From Strigamia acuminata (Eukaryota > Arthropoda > Chilopoda > Geophilomorpha > Linotaeniidae), in contig OX442316.1 of assembly GCA_949358305.1 (NCBI GenBank), positions 9,238,001 to 9,302,000 on the forward strand: 64,000 bases of DNA, read 5' to 3'. The stretch's first letter is position 1. Each line of letters opens with the position of its first letter. This document shows, piece after piece, positions 11,430 through 23,603 of this stretch. The notes under the pieces are model-generated. The model was not told where the DNA came from and did not search any database. It saw nothing but the letters and a program-made list of their open reading frames with translations. A program made the position numbers and the translations under genes.

Positions 11430-12627
11430 TTAGTTGTTGGGAATACCTAAATTCAAAAGAAAGAAACTATTTAATTTGTTTTGATATTAACTAGTAGTGA
11501 TACCTTTTAAATCCCATGGTGAATCGTATTTTTCGTGGTCCCCAGGCTTAGTTTCAGTGTTAGGCAAATCTTCAGGCAGTGGTGCTCCACTATCGCCACT
11601 TTTAACTAAACTGTTACGTATAAGTATACGTATGTGAATGTGAATATTTTGTTGATGAAGTAGATAATATACAAACCGTTGAGTAATGAGTTCCGGTGGT
11701 TGAGTTAGTGGAACAGGCGGAGCAGATAATGCGACACTCTTTAAAATTGATCGATTTGGAGTCAATGGAGCTTGGTTTCCTTTTTTATGAACTGCATTTA
11801 AAGTATTTTATGACATTTTGTGATGTATTTACTGGAATATTAGTATTTAAAATTTTTCTTTTACTTTGAGAATAAAATGGCAGTGAATTGCAGCTGTAGG
11901 AATCAGACATGGGAGGGGCAGTAGGGATTTGACTTGGAAAATTTGGCAGTTCACTCGATCGAGATACGTTTCCTTTTGAGAATAGATTGTAATGTTAATT
12001 GAATTGAAGTTTTAAGTTAGGTTTGAATTTGAATGAATAGAAATGTTACCATACCTGATCGGTGACCAGCTTTGCTGCTCTAAAATATTTAGAAAATGTT
12101 ATAGATACGAATAAATAGATTTAGTAAATGATTTCGTACATCAGGAAACGAGCGACGATGTTCCTGAAAATCCGAAAGGCGGGCTGTGGCGTATGGTGTT
12201 AATTCGTCCGAATCAACTGAAACGATAAGGAGAAAATAATACTGGATAGTTTTCTTTAAAGTTTTAGCGTTTACTTGTTCTGCCATCGCTCTGAGTTGTC
12301 ACACTTTCATCTACGTAGGCACTAGAACGCTCTCGTCGATGTTGTCCTCGTTTTCGGCGGGAACCAACTGGAAAGAAAAGTAGAAAAATGATAAAATATG
12401 GTGAATTTTTAATATAATATAAAATAATGATTATTATTTCTCACCATGACTGCGATGACGACGAGTCTTTTTTTTATTGGCTTTTGCGCAGTAACACAGG
12501 AGAGTCAGAACAACGGCTAAAGAGGCTAAAATTACTGTGGCAAAAATCACAATAAATTTCAGATCCAGTAACACAGCTAATGGACTTTTCGGTAAAGCCT
12601 CAATTACAGTGTCAGGTGAAATAGTTG
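11430..12627 (-). CDS. Dscam-B transmembrane and cytoplasmic exons
   Basis: The TM exon 12627-12445 encodes LLDLKFIVIFATVILA followed by hydrophobic residues and KANKKKTRRHRS. The tail contains DELTPYATARL, TAPPMSDSY and TPNRSILKSVALS, as in Dscam-A. The polyproline run of A is absent; the same place reads GAPLPEDLP. It also has a 25-nt micro-exon (12079-12055). It ends GIPNN then TAA. Confidence 0.75.
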
Positions 12628-15600
12628 CTGCAAAGAAATCAGATATCTTAATACATGGTTGGATTGCTGAGATGTGTAAAATTTACCTCCGCCTTCAGTG
12701 AGAGTTGCAAATGTGAATTCTGCAACTGCTGCTCCAGCACTACTATGCGCGATCATGCGCAAATCGTACCAAGTGGCTGGTTTTAAATCCGAAAGTAGAA
12801 TTTTTCGATTATCACTTTGTACATCATCAGAGAAAAGATTCCATTGGTTGTCACGTTTCGGTTTATATTCAATGACAAAATATTTAATAAGACAGCTATC
12901 GGTTTGCCACGAATTAAGGTTGAGAGTAATAAATGAAGAGCCCTCGTCAATTAAATACTGTTCTTCAGGAATGATTGGGACTGTAAGGAAACAATCAATC
13001 AACATAAATTGTCACCTGCTTACGCTGTATGTAAATGTAATTTTGATATGAAATACGTTAGTGTAGCTACTTAATCTTACCGCCTCCTTTGGTTGAAGTT
13101 GTAATAACAGGTGTAGGTTTTCCCTCTCCAATGCTGTTCACCGCTACCATGTACAATTGGTATTGGGTACCACATCTAAGGTTATCCAAACGGTATGATT
13201 CAATATGAGGATCAAGATCAAGTGTTTTCCACGCCATGTTCTCATGTTTGTACATTAATTTGAATTCTATTAATTATCGAAAATGATGAGTATTTAGTTT
13301 GATGTTAAAGTGATATTAAAAACGTTTGGTACCAGTTATTGGTGTACTTCCATCACTTTTGGCTTTCCACAAAATGTCAATAGACGTGGTTGTAGTTAAT
13401 GCAATGTCCAGAGTTACTGCTTCTGGCACAGCTAAATTTAATACAGCACACAATTATGGTAATGGAGAGAACGAGCGAAATAAATATTGTAAGTATTGAT
13501 TTACTTTGGACTATTACAGAGTATGTAACAAGATCATCTCCTCTTTCATTTTCTACGTGGCAAGTATAGTTTTCGCTTTCGTGTCGTTGAATATCTTTGA
13601 TCAAGAGAGCACCATCAGATAACGCGACAATTCTTTTGCTTAATTCAAGTGGATTTCCATTTTCTATTCAAGCAAAGTCATGAGTATTTGAATTTTAAAA
13701 AATAAAGGCGCCTTTAGTCATTACTGGTCCATTTTTTCCTTGGTTCTGGAATGCCAATAGCAGGGCACGGCAATTTAACGTCTTTGTCTTCAGTAGTCAC
13801 AATGGCTTCATTAAAAACAGCAACTCTGGCTGGAATTTTCTTCATTCCAGGTGACTGAGAGATTGATCGACTTTTTGGTCCTTGACCGACTGCAGTTGCA
13901 GCAGTCACCCAGATTTCGTAGTTTTCTCCATGTTTTAACGAATTAACCTCTTGAAAATGTTCATTTCCATTGACTTCACGTTGACTAATTGTCTTTAAAG
14001 AATATTAACGAATTACTCAATAATTATTTCGAACATAGATTAAGAAAGGTTTGTACTTCGGCATCATCTTTAACGTATATTATGTATTTAGTAATTGCTC
14101 CATTGGAATGTTCTGGAGATTTCCAAGCGACAAGAATAGAAGTTGGCGAGGCAGGTAGAACCTTGATGTCAGCTACAGGTCCTGGAACTAAATTTCCAAA
14201 CAAATTAAAAAGCATTTTTATTACTTGAAATTAAGTCTTACCATCTTCCAATGTTCGGCAGTAGACTGGTTCACTTTTAATGCCGTCACCTTTTTTAGTG
14301 TAAGCTAGGATTTGAATAGTGTAATTTGTGTACATCAACAGTTTGTACAATGTAATTTTTGTGGTTGATGTTGTTTTAAAATTAGGTGACATTTTTCCTA
14401 AAAAAAAATTCGGTTGGAGTGAATTTAATGTTTGTTTATTCAGTGTAGGGTGACCAGTACTAACCATTGTCTGGGGGCTCGTAATTTGTAGGTTTAAAAA
14501 ACACTTTATATCCTTGCAACACTCCATGAATTGTGTTAAATGGTGCTGGCTGCCAGGTAATGTGAATGCTTTGTGAGCCCAAAACTGAACAGCGTATATC
14601 AACTGGGGCTTTACTAGGGACTATAATTTTAGAAAAATATAAAGATTAATTTGCAACGGCCATATTCTTTTCTGACAGCATTACCGCTCTCTGAAGTGAC
14701 AGCAACTACTTCTTTCGACATTGGTCCTTTGCCGCCATCATTAAATGCTTGAACAACAATGCTGTAGTGAGTGAACTTTACGAGGTCTGTTAAAGTTAGG
14801 GATAGTGTGTTCATATAATCGTCAGGAACTTCAATTAATTTAAATGTGTATGGTTCAGTTGATCCAACTACTTTGTAGCCGACATAATAACCACGAATTA
14901 TTCCATTCCATTGATCTTTGACGGGTGGCTGTAGATAAAATGTTTCAATGAGTATTTTTTAATGAAGAAATTGACAATTATTACCTCCCAAGAAATTTTT
15001 AAGGTATTAGTATCAATTGCAATAACTGTGATGTCGTTTGGAGTGCCGTCCGGAGCTAAACAGTATGTGACATAATTACGGTTTGTAGAATTTTTTTAAA
15101 AGTTATTTATTACCTTCGTCTGTTACTGTAACTTCAATTTGATTGCTCGGTTCACTGAAACCAACTTCATTTTCAGCCAACACACGAACATGGTACTTTT
15201 GTGATGGGAGTAGTTTAGATAATTTAGCTCTGTTGATTTTTCCTGGTGCAGAATAGTTAAGAGCTCCGTCTTTCCAATTTGCTAAATAATTTATTTTTAT
15301 ATCGAATTAATTACGCGGAAAGATTAGTTGATTTTCGGATGTAAGCATAATTACCTGTTATACGTTTGTACTGAATTACATGTCTTTTTATGGGACTGTT
15401 CTTAGCATCTTGTAGTGACCAAGAAACTGACACTGTTCGGTTGCTAGTTTCAAGAAGTTTTAAATTTGTTGGCGATTTAGGAACATCTAAAAATATTGGA
15501 ATAAATTGTGAAAGTAAATGCATAAAATGTAACACGCTGTTCCCAATAACCTTTCACAGATAGATGAAATGATGCTTCATCACTTCCATAAGAATTAGTG

Positions 15601-18600
15601 GCAATACATTTGTAAGTTGCTGAGTGCACGTGATTTATTTGATGAATTTTTAGTTCAGATGTTGTTATATTATTTGTAGTGAAGTTTTTAACAGAGTATC
15701 TGAAGTATGCGTATATAACTTAGTTTGAAAATTTACTTTAATATCGCGGACTTACTGAGATTTTGTAAAGTTTAAAACGCTTCCTTCTTTTTCCCAAGTA
15801 AACTTTATAGGGTTGTCGCCGTATGCTTTACAAGATAATTTAACTTCTTCATTTTTGTGCGGGGTAAGAGCTTGATATTGTTTGAGCATTTTAGGCGGAC
15901 CTATAAAGACAAAAAGTTCGAGTGTTAAAGAAATGATACAGAAAATAATTATTACGCTATACTTTTAATCGTAATTTGTAGCATAGCTCCTAACTCTCCG
16001 ATTCCATTTTGAGCTTCGCAGAAGTAAAATCCTCTGTCGTTTTCTTTCACAGAGAATATGTGCAATGTTCCATTTTTTAAAACAGATTGATGGCGATTAT
16101 TTACAACGAGTTGTCTTTTGTCCGTTATAGCTGTTGTAAAAAGTAATTACGGTATAATGGGCATAACATCGTTATGAAATCATCAATATTTACCTTCTGA
16201 TTTTGTCCAAGTCACAACAGGTATGGGAAAACCTTCAGTGGCACAAGGCAATTTAACTTCTTCTCCAATAACAGCTGCTGTGTCGTTTGGTGTTAGAATC
16301 CATTTGGGTGGAACTGAAAGAGAATTGAAATGTACCACAACTGTTTGCATGATATTTATGAATAGTCTTCAAATTAAATGGCACAAATAAATGAATTTGC
16401 AATAGTCATACCATTAACAAACAAAAGAGTAGAGTATTTTATGCTAGCTGCAGCATTACTAGCAATGCACGTATAATTGCCATTATGTTGTGTGGTAACA
16501 TTTTCAATTGACAAAATGCTGGAGTACTCATCGAAATCCCTAATTGTTATTGACAAATGGTTTGGAATAGGATGACTATCCTTTAACCAATTAATAGTCA
16601 GTGGCAGATCTCCACGACTCACAACACAAGACACTCGGACTAACATGCCCTCGAACAAATGTTTGTCTTGGAAAGTGAAGGGAACAATCTTTGGTGGGAC
16701 TGAAAAAGAAAATGTATAGTTGTCATTCCATTCTCTTTACCATTAACAATAAGAGGAGCGGTCGAGTTGACAGTTGCCGCCGAATTATTAGCTACACATG
16801 TGTAGCTGCCACTGTGATCTTGTTGGATGCTGTCAATAGTGAGAATACTAGAGAATTCGTCAATATTTCGTATCGTAATGCCATTGACGTTTTGTATGGG
16901 TTGTTCATCTTTTAGCCAACTGATAGAGATTGGAAGATCTCCTTGGTACACCACACACGACACTCGCGCAAAAACCCCTTCGACCAAATTGTCTTCTTGG
17001 AACGAGAATGGAATGATTTTCGGTGCAGCTGTAACAAATCGAAAATTGTTACTTAGTTACCGTTTACAATCAATTCACTCGTAAATTCAGCAGTGGCAGC
17101 GTGGTTCGTAGCCACGCATGTGTAGTTGCCCGTGTGGGAACGGTGTACTTTGGGCACGGATAGAATGCTGGAAAAGTTGTCATGCGTGCGGACAATTACT
17201 ATATCCTTATGGCTTACAGGCAACGAATTTTTCAGCCAAGAAAAGATTACTGGGGCATCGCCTTCTACTAAGCCACAAAGCACTCGTGCTTGTGTCCCCT
17301 CAGCCACCATACTGGGTTGGAAGGAGAAAGGAATTATCTTGGGAGCAACTGTAAAAAATGCCCAATGTAAGATAATATTGTTGAATTCAATTACCATGAA
17401 CCAAAAGTTGTGATGTGTAATTTATACTGCCAGCATGATTAGAAACAATGCATGTATAATTTCCAGAATGGTCAGCAGCTACATTTTCTATGCTCAAAGA
17501 ACTTGTGAAAGGATCGTATTGACGAATTGTAATTCCTAATGTGTGATTAATTAAAATATGGTCATTTTTCGACCAGTGAAACATTAATGGTGGGTCTCCT
17601 TGGCTCACTGAGCAGGTAACCTGCGCACGCATTCCTTTGTAGAATTGGTCATCAAGAAATGAAAATGGGATAACCTTGGGTAGGGCTGTAAAATTAAAAA
17701 AGAAAAGAAAAATATCGGATTAATATTAGTTTACCATTAACGTTTAATATGGTTGTGTGAGTTGCAATTGCTGCTTCATTGGTTGCTCTACAAGTGTAGT
17801 TGCCATTATGTTTTGGATTGATATTGGAAATTGTTAGAATGCTGGAAAACTCATCTAAATGACGAACATGTATTCCTACGTTTGTTGGAATTTTCTCGTT
17901 ATCTTTCAACCATTCGATTTTGATTGGAGTGTCACCCTCGCTGATGACACATTGGAGTCTAGCTCTCATCCCTTCTCGTATAAGAGTTTCTTGGAATGAG
18001 AACGGCATGATTTTTGGTGGCACTGAAACAAGATGTTTTCATTTAAAGAAATTGTTAAATATTAGTTTGGAGTTTGCGTTTGGTAGTTTGAGGTCAGTGG
18101 TGGACTGGTAGGATAGGAAAGAAGTTGATAAGTTTCTTCGTACTATATGGGCAAACTCTAAATAGGACAGTGGACGGATGTAAAGAGTGATTACAGTTTT
18201 ATTCTTGTTTCTAAAGGTGGAAACACAAGGGAGAGGGTAAAATTTAAAAGCTTGCTTTTACTTGAACAAGCAGCTAAAAATTTGCCCGCTTGAGCAAACA
18301 CAAGCTTGCGTTTTTATTCAAAGCTTTGTTTTGAAGCAAGCTTGTACTCACTCGCTCCGATCAAAATGAGTTTGATTTACCAGCTTCAAGCTTGCTGGTG
18401 TTTTGGTCGTGTGACTTGACAGACAATCAGAATCGTGAGGAAATTCTTGGAGGAGATTTTGGCGGGAATTTCTAGCTAGCTGCCTACCGTCTTCCCCCGA
18501 ATAAAACACCATGGTGTTGTATTCGAATATAACACCACCCTGGTGTTGTATTCGAATACAAAACCATGGTGTTGTATTCGTAAAAAAACATGTAAGTTTG

Positions 18601-21600
18601 CAAAAAAAGGAAAATTGTTAATATGTGTTTATGACTATGATTAAAAAAACAAACAATATCTTGTATGTTTTTATTTTTTGTGTTTTATTTAAAGTAAAAA
18701 CAAAAAACAATAAAAATAAACTAAATAAAAACGTACATGTGCTGTATCGTTTCCGTTTTGGAAGCGTACACTGTACGTATTTCATAGTTTTTAAAAAATT
18801 CGAATATAAAACCATGGTGTTGTATTTGAAAACAATAAAAAATTCGAATATAACACCATGGTGTTGTATTCGAATATAACACCATGGTGTTATAGCTGAA
18901 GTGGTGTTATATTCGAATTTTCGGTCAATGTTTTCAAACTTGCCATTTCGAACAAAACTCGAATACAACACCATGGTGTTATATTCGGGGGAAGACGGTA
19001 GCTAGCATGAGTTTGCCAGTTAAGCTGGTAAGCCAAAAGCGGGTCAAGTGAGCTTGTAAACGACTCCCTCTTTAAGCTTGTACGAGCAAGCATTGGAATT
19101 TTACCCACTCCTTGTGTTTCCACCTTAAGGTATGGAACTTTGTTTAATTCTTTTCTGAAAAATAGAAAGGGATTTAATATTTGAAATAATTTCAAATATA
19201 AAATTCATTTCTATTGAAAGTATTCTGAAATTTGGTACATCTCATACTATAGCTATAATCAGTCATCTTTACAGATTGACGAAAGCCATTAAGTTTATGA
19301 ATTTACGAATTCTTGTCTTAGCACTTACTCATGACCATCATTTCCACATCCTGCTTTTCTTCCTTTTTCCCATTGTTGATCAAACATGTGTATTTCCCAT
19401 CATCAGTACCTCGAACTAACTTAGTAATAACCAAAGATCCATTTTTGTGAAGAAATTGACGCGGTTCGGATGGAATGGATTGCAATCCTAATTTGAATTT
19501 AAAACAATATTACAAGCAACTATAAGCTTTTCAGGAAACCCAATGGACTGGAAATAACTTCTGATTTTTCACTTTTTTTATATTATATTCACAGAAGTTT
19601 ATGATTTCCAGGCCGTGGAGTTTATGTTTTAAGTTAATATAGACCCTTTAGCCATTCAACTTCATTTATTGGATAACCATAAAATGGACAGTCAATTTGA
19701 ACGGAGGTTCCAGCAATCGTCAGTATTTTGTCCATCTTCCGAATGCCTGGTTCTCCTACAAATGGAAATTTTAAGATGAACAACATTCCCAGTTCAGACA
19801 AAATTACTGGCGGAAATTCTCATTTCCGCAAAGTTATAAATTATCATACTTAAAAATTTAGCTTGCCCATTACATTAATCCTGCTAGCATGTTTTACTGC
19901 TCCTTTAACGTTTTTAAACTGACAAGAGTATAGTCCTCCATCTGCTGTTTTTAAGTTTGAAATCTCTAAAACAGATGTAACTTTATCCACCTTTCCATTG
20001 TGATTTCTTATTGAAACTCGATTGGATTCTTCAACCGCTTTTTTATCTATAAACCAGTTGACACTTGGCAGTGGATTCCCTTCTACCACACATTCTATTT
20101 TGAGGTGTTTCCCAGGTTCCAGGATTTTTTCTTCAAATGCAGAAATGATTTCGGGCAATTTATCTAAAAGAAAGAAATAATAATAATAACAATACTTTTA
20201 TTTTGATGTTGTTCGTTGTTCCTATACCTCCGGCTGTAACTTGTGCTACATCCTGAACCATATATTCCTCGTTTCTTAAAAAACATTGGTACATGCCACT
20301 TTCTTTAACTCGAATCGAATCTGATAAATTGTTAAAATTAAAGGGTTGTCCATTCCTGACCCATGTAGCGGCTGTAATTGGGGTCCCTTTTATTGCACAT
20401 TTGAGTGTAGCCATTTTATTAGCTTCTAGTTTAAGTTGTTTTGGTTCTACGACAGCTGATAACGGAACTGCAAACCGGTTTTAATTAAAGATTAGAAATT
20501 GTTGACGAAAATATACATACACACCGCTAACTGTAACATTTATCTCTTTGTTTTCTGTGCCAACTGAGTTTTTAGCCGTGCAAACATAGATGCCTGCGTC
20601 CGAAGTTTGAATTTGTTGTATTGTCATTGAGATTTTCTGTTGGGAAAATTGATTTCCAAAGGCAATAGGAATCAGTTGACCATTGCTTGATTTTATAAGC
20701 CATCTGTAGGATAATTTATTAATTAATTAATATTTGATGATTGGTTTTAGTTCTTACTCAAGTTCCGGTACTGGAAACCCTTGAGCAATGCAGGGAAGCG
20801 TGACATCTGATCCTGCTGTTGCAGAAACTGAAACTGTACTGTCCACAATTCTTGGCGATACATTTCCTTTGGGTTCTAATTATATTCAGTAATGCAGATT
20901 TGGAAAAAATGAATACTATTATCGTTTTGCACTGTACAACTTCTGCTCACCGGATACGAATAGTTTTCCAGCAGTTGAGCTTAATTTAATTTCCCTGGTT
21001 AAAGTATTTGTGGTTTGGCATCTAAATGATGAAACCGAGTCTTCTTCGCCGACATCCAAAATGAATAATTCATCCGAATAAATTGTGTATTTGTTATCTA
21101 ATTTAAAATTTTTATTTATTTAGTTAGTTGCAAATACAGTTCTAATATCTGATTTACCTTTTTGGATTGACGATTCTATCTTAACCACATTATCTTTTAC
21201 CCAAGCTGAAATTTTAACATGAGATCCAATAAATTGTGGGAGGTGGCATTTTAAGACGGCAGTATTTCCCTCTAGTGGAAACGCATCGTAAACATGAGCT
21301 TCGTATTGCTGTGACATCACTAGAAAAGAAATTGGTTAGATTTGTTTTCTTTTGGTTTTAATTTACAACAACTTTTTCCAAACCTGCTCTAACATTAACA
21401 TTTCTACTAACAATGGTGCCAGCAGCGTTGTTGGCAGTGCATTTGTAGCTCACAGCGTGGACGTCTTGACGGTAATCTTCCGCGCTGAACGGCGGAAAAT
21501 ATAATACTCCTTCGGGACCCATTTGCCGTAGCCCTGGAACATTTCCAACGCGGCTTCCATCTGGCAAAATCCAGTCAACTGTTGGAGTCGGTAGACCACC

Positions 21601-22170
21601 GGCTGAGCAGAACACTTTAGATCCGGAGTTGTTTGAAAACACAACGTTGTACGGTGGTTCTACCTTAAATCTCGGTCCTTCAATCGTAGTTGAAAGTACA
21701 CCTGTTTTATACAAATAAAACTGTTTTAAGATTTTATTTTAGATTTAATTTTACCGCTTTTTTGGTTGTTTTGAATACCCGCGCCATAGTGCGGCGCAAA
21801 AGGCAATTACTTTATGGTAAATCAATATTCCACTGATGTTTTAGAGAGAAGCTACCTTATTTATTCACGATGCATGACTGAATTTTTAAAGAAATAAGTT
21901 TGTAAATGATCTACGAAAGATTAATGCACGTTTTGTCGTGTTTGCGGGCGTGTTGTGCGAGATATGCTTTATCTGTGTATGGAGCTGCTTGCAAACTGAG
22001 AGCAATGTGAAAAAATGTATTTCTTGTTGACCCAATTTATATTTGGATGTATAAAATGTACGGATGTGTTAAATTATTGTACGTACATTACACTAAAAAC
22101 GCATACCTGTTTGCATATTGTAGAGCAGCAGGAGAACGTTCCATTTGATTACTGAAAAATGAAGCAACAT
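11430..22170 (-). CDS. Dscam-like: Dscam-B: Dscam-like Ig/FNIII cell-adhesion receptor, complete
   Basis: Spliced model; coding exons in transcript order: 22170-22107, 21701-21384, 21319-21158, 21097-20951, 20875-20758, 20703-20525, 20467-20228, 20163-19867, 19755-19645, 19487-19329, one Ig7 exon of five, 16313-16194, 16130-15963, 15900-15756, 15699-15551, 15486-15355, 15281-15114, 15055-14985, 14928-14685, 14620-14465, 14397-14242, 14187-14057, 13992-13725, 13663-13505, 13431-13333, 13266-13081, 12980-12687, 12627-12445, 12367-12275, 12216-12140, 12079-12055, 11972-11865, 11791-11677, 11610-11504, 11446-11430. The sum is 5454 nt, or 1817 aa. Domain order is as in Dscam-A, with one-to-one exons and mostly identical exon lengths. 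A and B are a tandem duplication. Protein similarity is high in Ig2-Ig6, FN5 and FN6 and lower in the tail. Nothing in the frame suggests a pseudogene. Splice sites are manual. Confidence 0.88.
16412..18022 (-). CDS. Dscam-B array of five tandem Ig7 exons (a-e)
   Basis: Exons a 18022-17735, b 17685-17395 (291 nt), c 17348-17061, d 17028-16741, e 16699-16412; all others are 288 nt and all are phase 1/1. The introns between them are 49, 46, 32 and 41 nt. Each exon matches the Dscam-A exon at the same rank (exon b is the 291-nt one in both), so the five-exon array predates the A/B duplication. The upstream intron is 1306 nt and carries a foldback element. The downstream intron is 98 nt. Exons c and d share a near-identical tract with Dscam-A. 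Confidence 0.82.
18215..19125. mobile_element. Foldback/MITE-like DNA element in Dscam-B intron
   Basis: The ends are inverted repeats. The left end starts AGGTGGAAACACAAGG, and the reverse complement of the right end starts with the same 16 bases; both continue with similar GGGTAAAATT sequence. It is flanked by TAA on both sides (18212-18214 and 19126-19128), which fits a 3-bp target duplication such as PIF/Harbinger elements make (known for TWA targets; assignment is inference). There is no transposase ORF, so it is non-autonomous. It lies in the intron between Ig6 and the Ig7 array. Confidence 0.6.
18485..19000. repeat. Nested inverted repeat built of palindromic units
   Basis: The left end TACCGTCTTCCCCCGAATA and the right end are inverted copies. 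Inside, the perfect palindrome AACACCATGGTGTT occurs at 18505-18518, 18852-18865, 18878-18891 and 18967-18980, with degenerate copies near 18532, 18563 and 18812. Each copy is embedded in ATTCGAATAYAA-type sequence. GCTAGC occurs near the left end (18475-18480) and immediately right (19001-19006). It is probably a second foldback element inserted into the larger one. Confidence 0.55.
22107..22170 (-). CDS. Dscam-B first coding exon (signal peptide)
   Basis: A 64-nt exon encodes a leader starting MLLHF and containing KWNVLLLLYNM. It ends in phase 1 before GTATGCG. It has the same length, phase and hydrophobic core as the Dscam-A leader exon. It is followed by a 405-nt intron to the Ig1 exon. 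Confidence 0.75.
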
Positions 22171-23603
22171 GATATTTTCTGGAGTAGAAGCAGACAACAC
22201 TGAATTGATCGATTTAGTTGTCTGCGTTCAAGAGTATCACAAATGGCGCCAGAGAAAGAGTTCGGTGTTGGAATAGTTTGATAAATTTCTTAAGTATAAG
22301 ATTGGGTAATCTTGGAACAGTTTTGTTTTGTTGTTTTGTGGAAATTGGAAAATTAGGTTTTTAAAAAAATTTGGTTTTGTAGGAGAGGTTTCGATATTTT
22401 TTCTTATTTTTTTTCTTATTTTCTTTTTAACTTATTAATATTATGTAATGGTTTTGTTAAATTTTATTGCAGTTGGAAATTCTATTAGACTTCTGATTAC
22501 AGTTAGAAATGTTATTAAATTTGCACTTTTTGCAGTTGTAAATAAACATACTATATTCAACTGTTGACTTACTGTTGATAGCAAATCACTTCGGAAGGGT
22601 AATTCAGTTATGTTGCCAAATAGAATAAAAATGTACATAGCGGCTTATACCTTGGATATCTGAAATTGCTTTTTCCATTGCAATTTAATGTATGGCGTAA
22701 AATCACGTAGAACTTGTTGTAATTAAACTACAAGTCATCATTGGGAGTTTTTTCTTCTTCTTCTTTTACATGAGAATATATTCTCCGAATGTTACCCTTT
22801 AAAAAAAAAAATTAAAAAATTAAAACTTTAGTCAGTCTTCATTCTTCATTCGAGTGATGACTCAAAGAATAATACATTTTGAAGATGGCAAGTTGTTTAT
22901 TGCGGAAAATTAATTTCCAAGATTTGGAAGCCATAAATCTTTTTATTCTCTCGTAGTTGCATTGAACTCAATAACTTGGCGTTGTAGATTGATTAAGCGG
23001 CGTATAAATGTCAGAAATGAAAGGAATAAAAGTTTTTAATTGCAACATCGACGTTACTCCGAAATGGATATCTAATTTATATTTGTTTTACTTTATTTCC
23101 ACGTGGTTACAACTTATGGTACAAGTTTCTTTATAAGTGCAGTTTTTTGGATATGTTATGGTTGTAGTGAAATTAAACAATTGAAAGAAACTGTGGTCGC
23201 GGTCTTCTTAGGAATGCCATCTTATTTTAATTAAACGTCTAAGAATTTACTTTGCGGCAAACATGTTTGTTTTGACTAAAAAAAAAATTAGTATTTGCTT
23301 CAACGACCAGCCAACAGGCTAAGGGTTGCTGTGTGCGGTTGAAAACATGCGAACACTTCGGCAAATGAGCAAAGTGGTCAATTGATTCCATTTGTTATTC
23401 CAGGAAAATGTCAAATTTATCTCATAGTTATAATGCAATTGCTGTTGTTGTTGCTGTTTGTCGAGCCTATTTCTGTGACATTAAGATGATTTTTTTTAAT
23501 ACATTGATAGTACATTTTGAATTGTTTTACAAAGAAAAAATGGGGAGAAAATGTGAATATTTTATGTTAGATACACAAAGATTACATGATAATGAGAACT
23601 CAT
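22171..23603. other. Intergenic: Dscam-B promoter side and neuroglian-like 3' flank
   Basis: About 1.4 kb. The conserved block at 22231-22257 sits 61 nt upstream of the Dscam-B ATG. The remainder is A+T-rich with homopolymer runs. I looked on the minus strand for a transmembrane/cytoplasmic exon to continue the neuroglian-like gene and found none convincing. Confidence 0.5.

Noticed and set aside
18618-18974. 118-aa minus-strand frame in the Dscam-B intron
   Set aside because: It is made of the palindromic foldback repeat units and is not a gene.
11430-22170. Dscam-A or Dscam-B as a pseudogene
   Set aside because: Both models stay open from signal peptide to stop with matching exon lengths and plausible splice sites.
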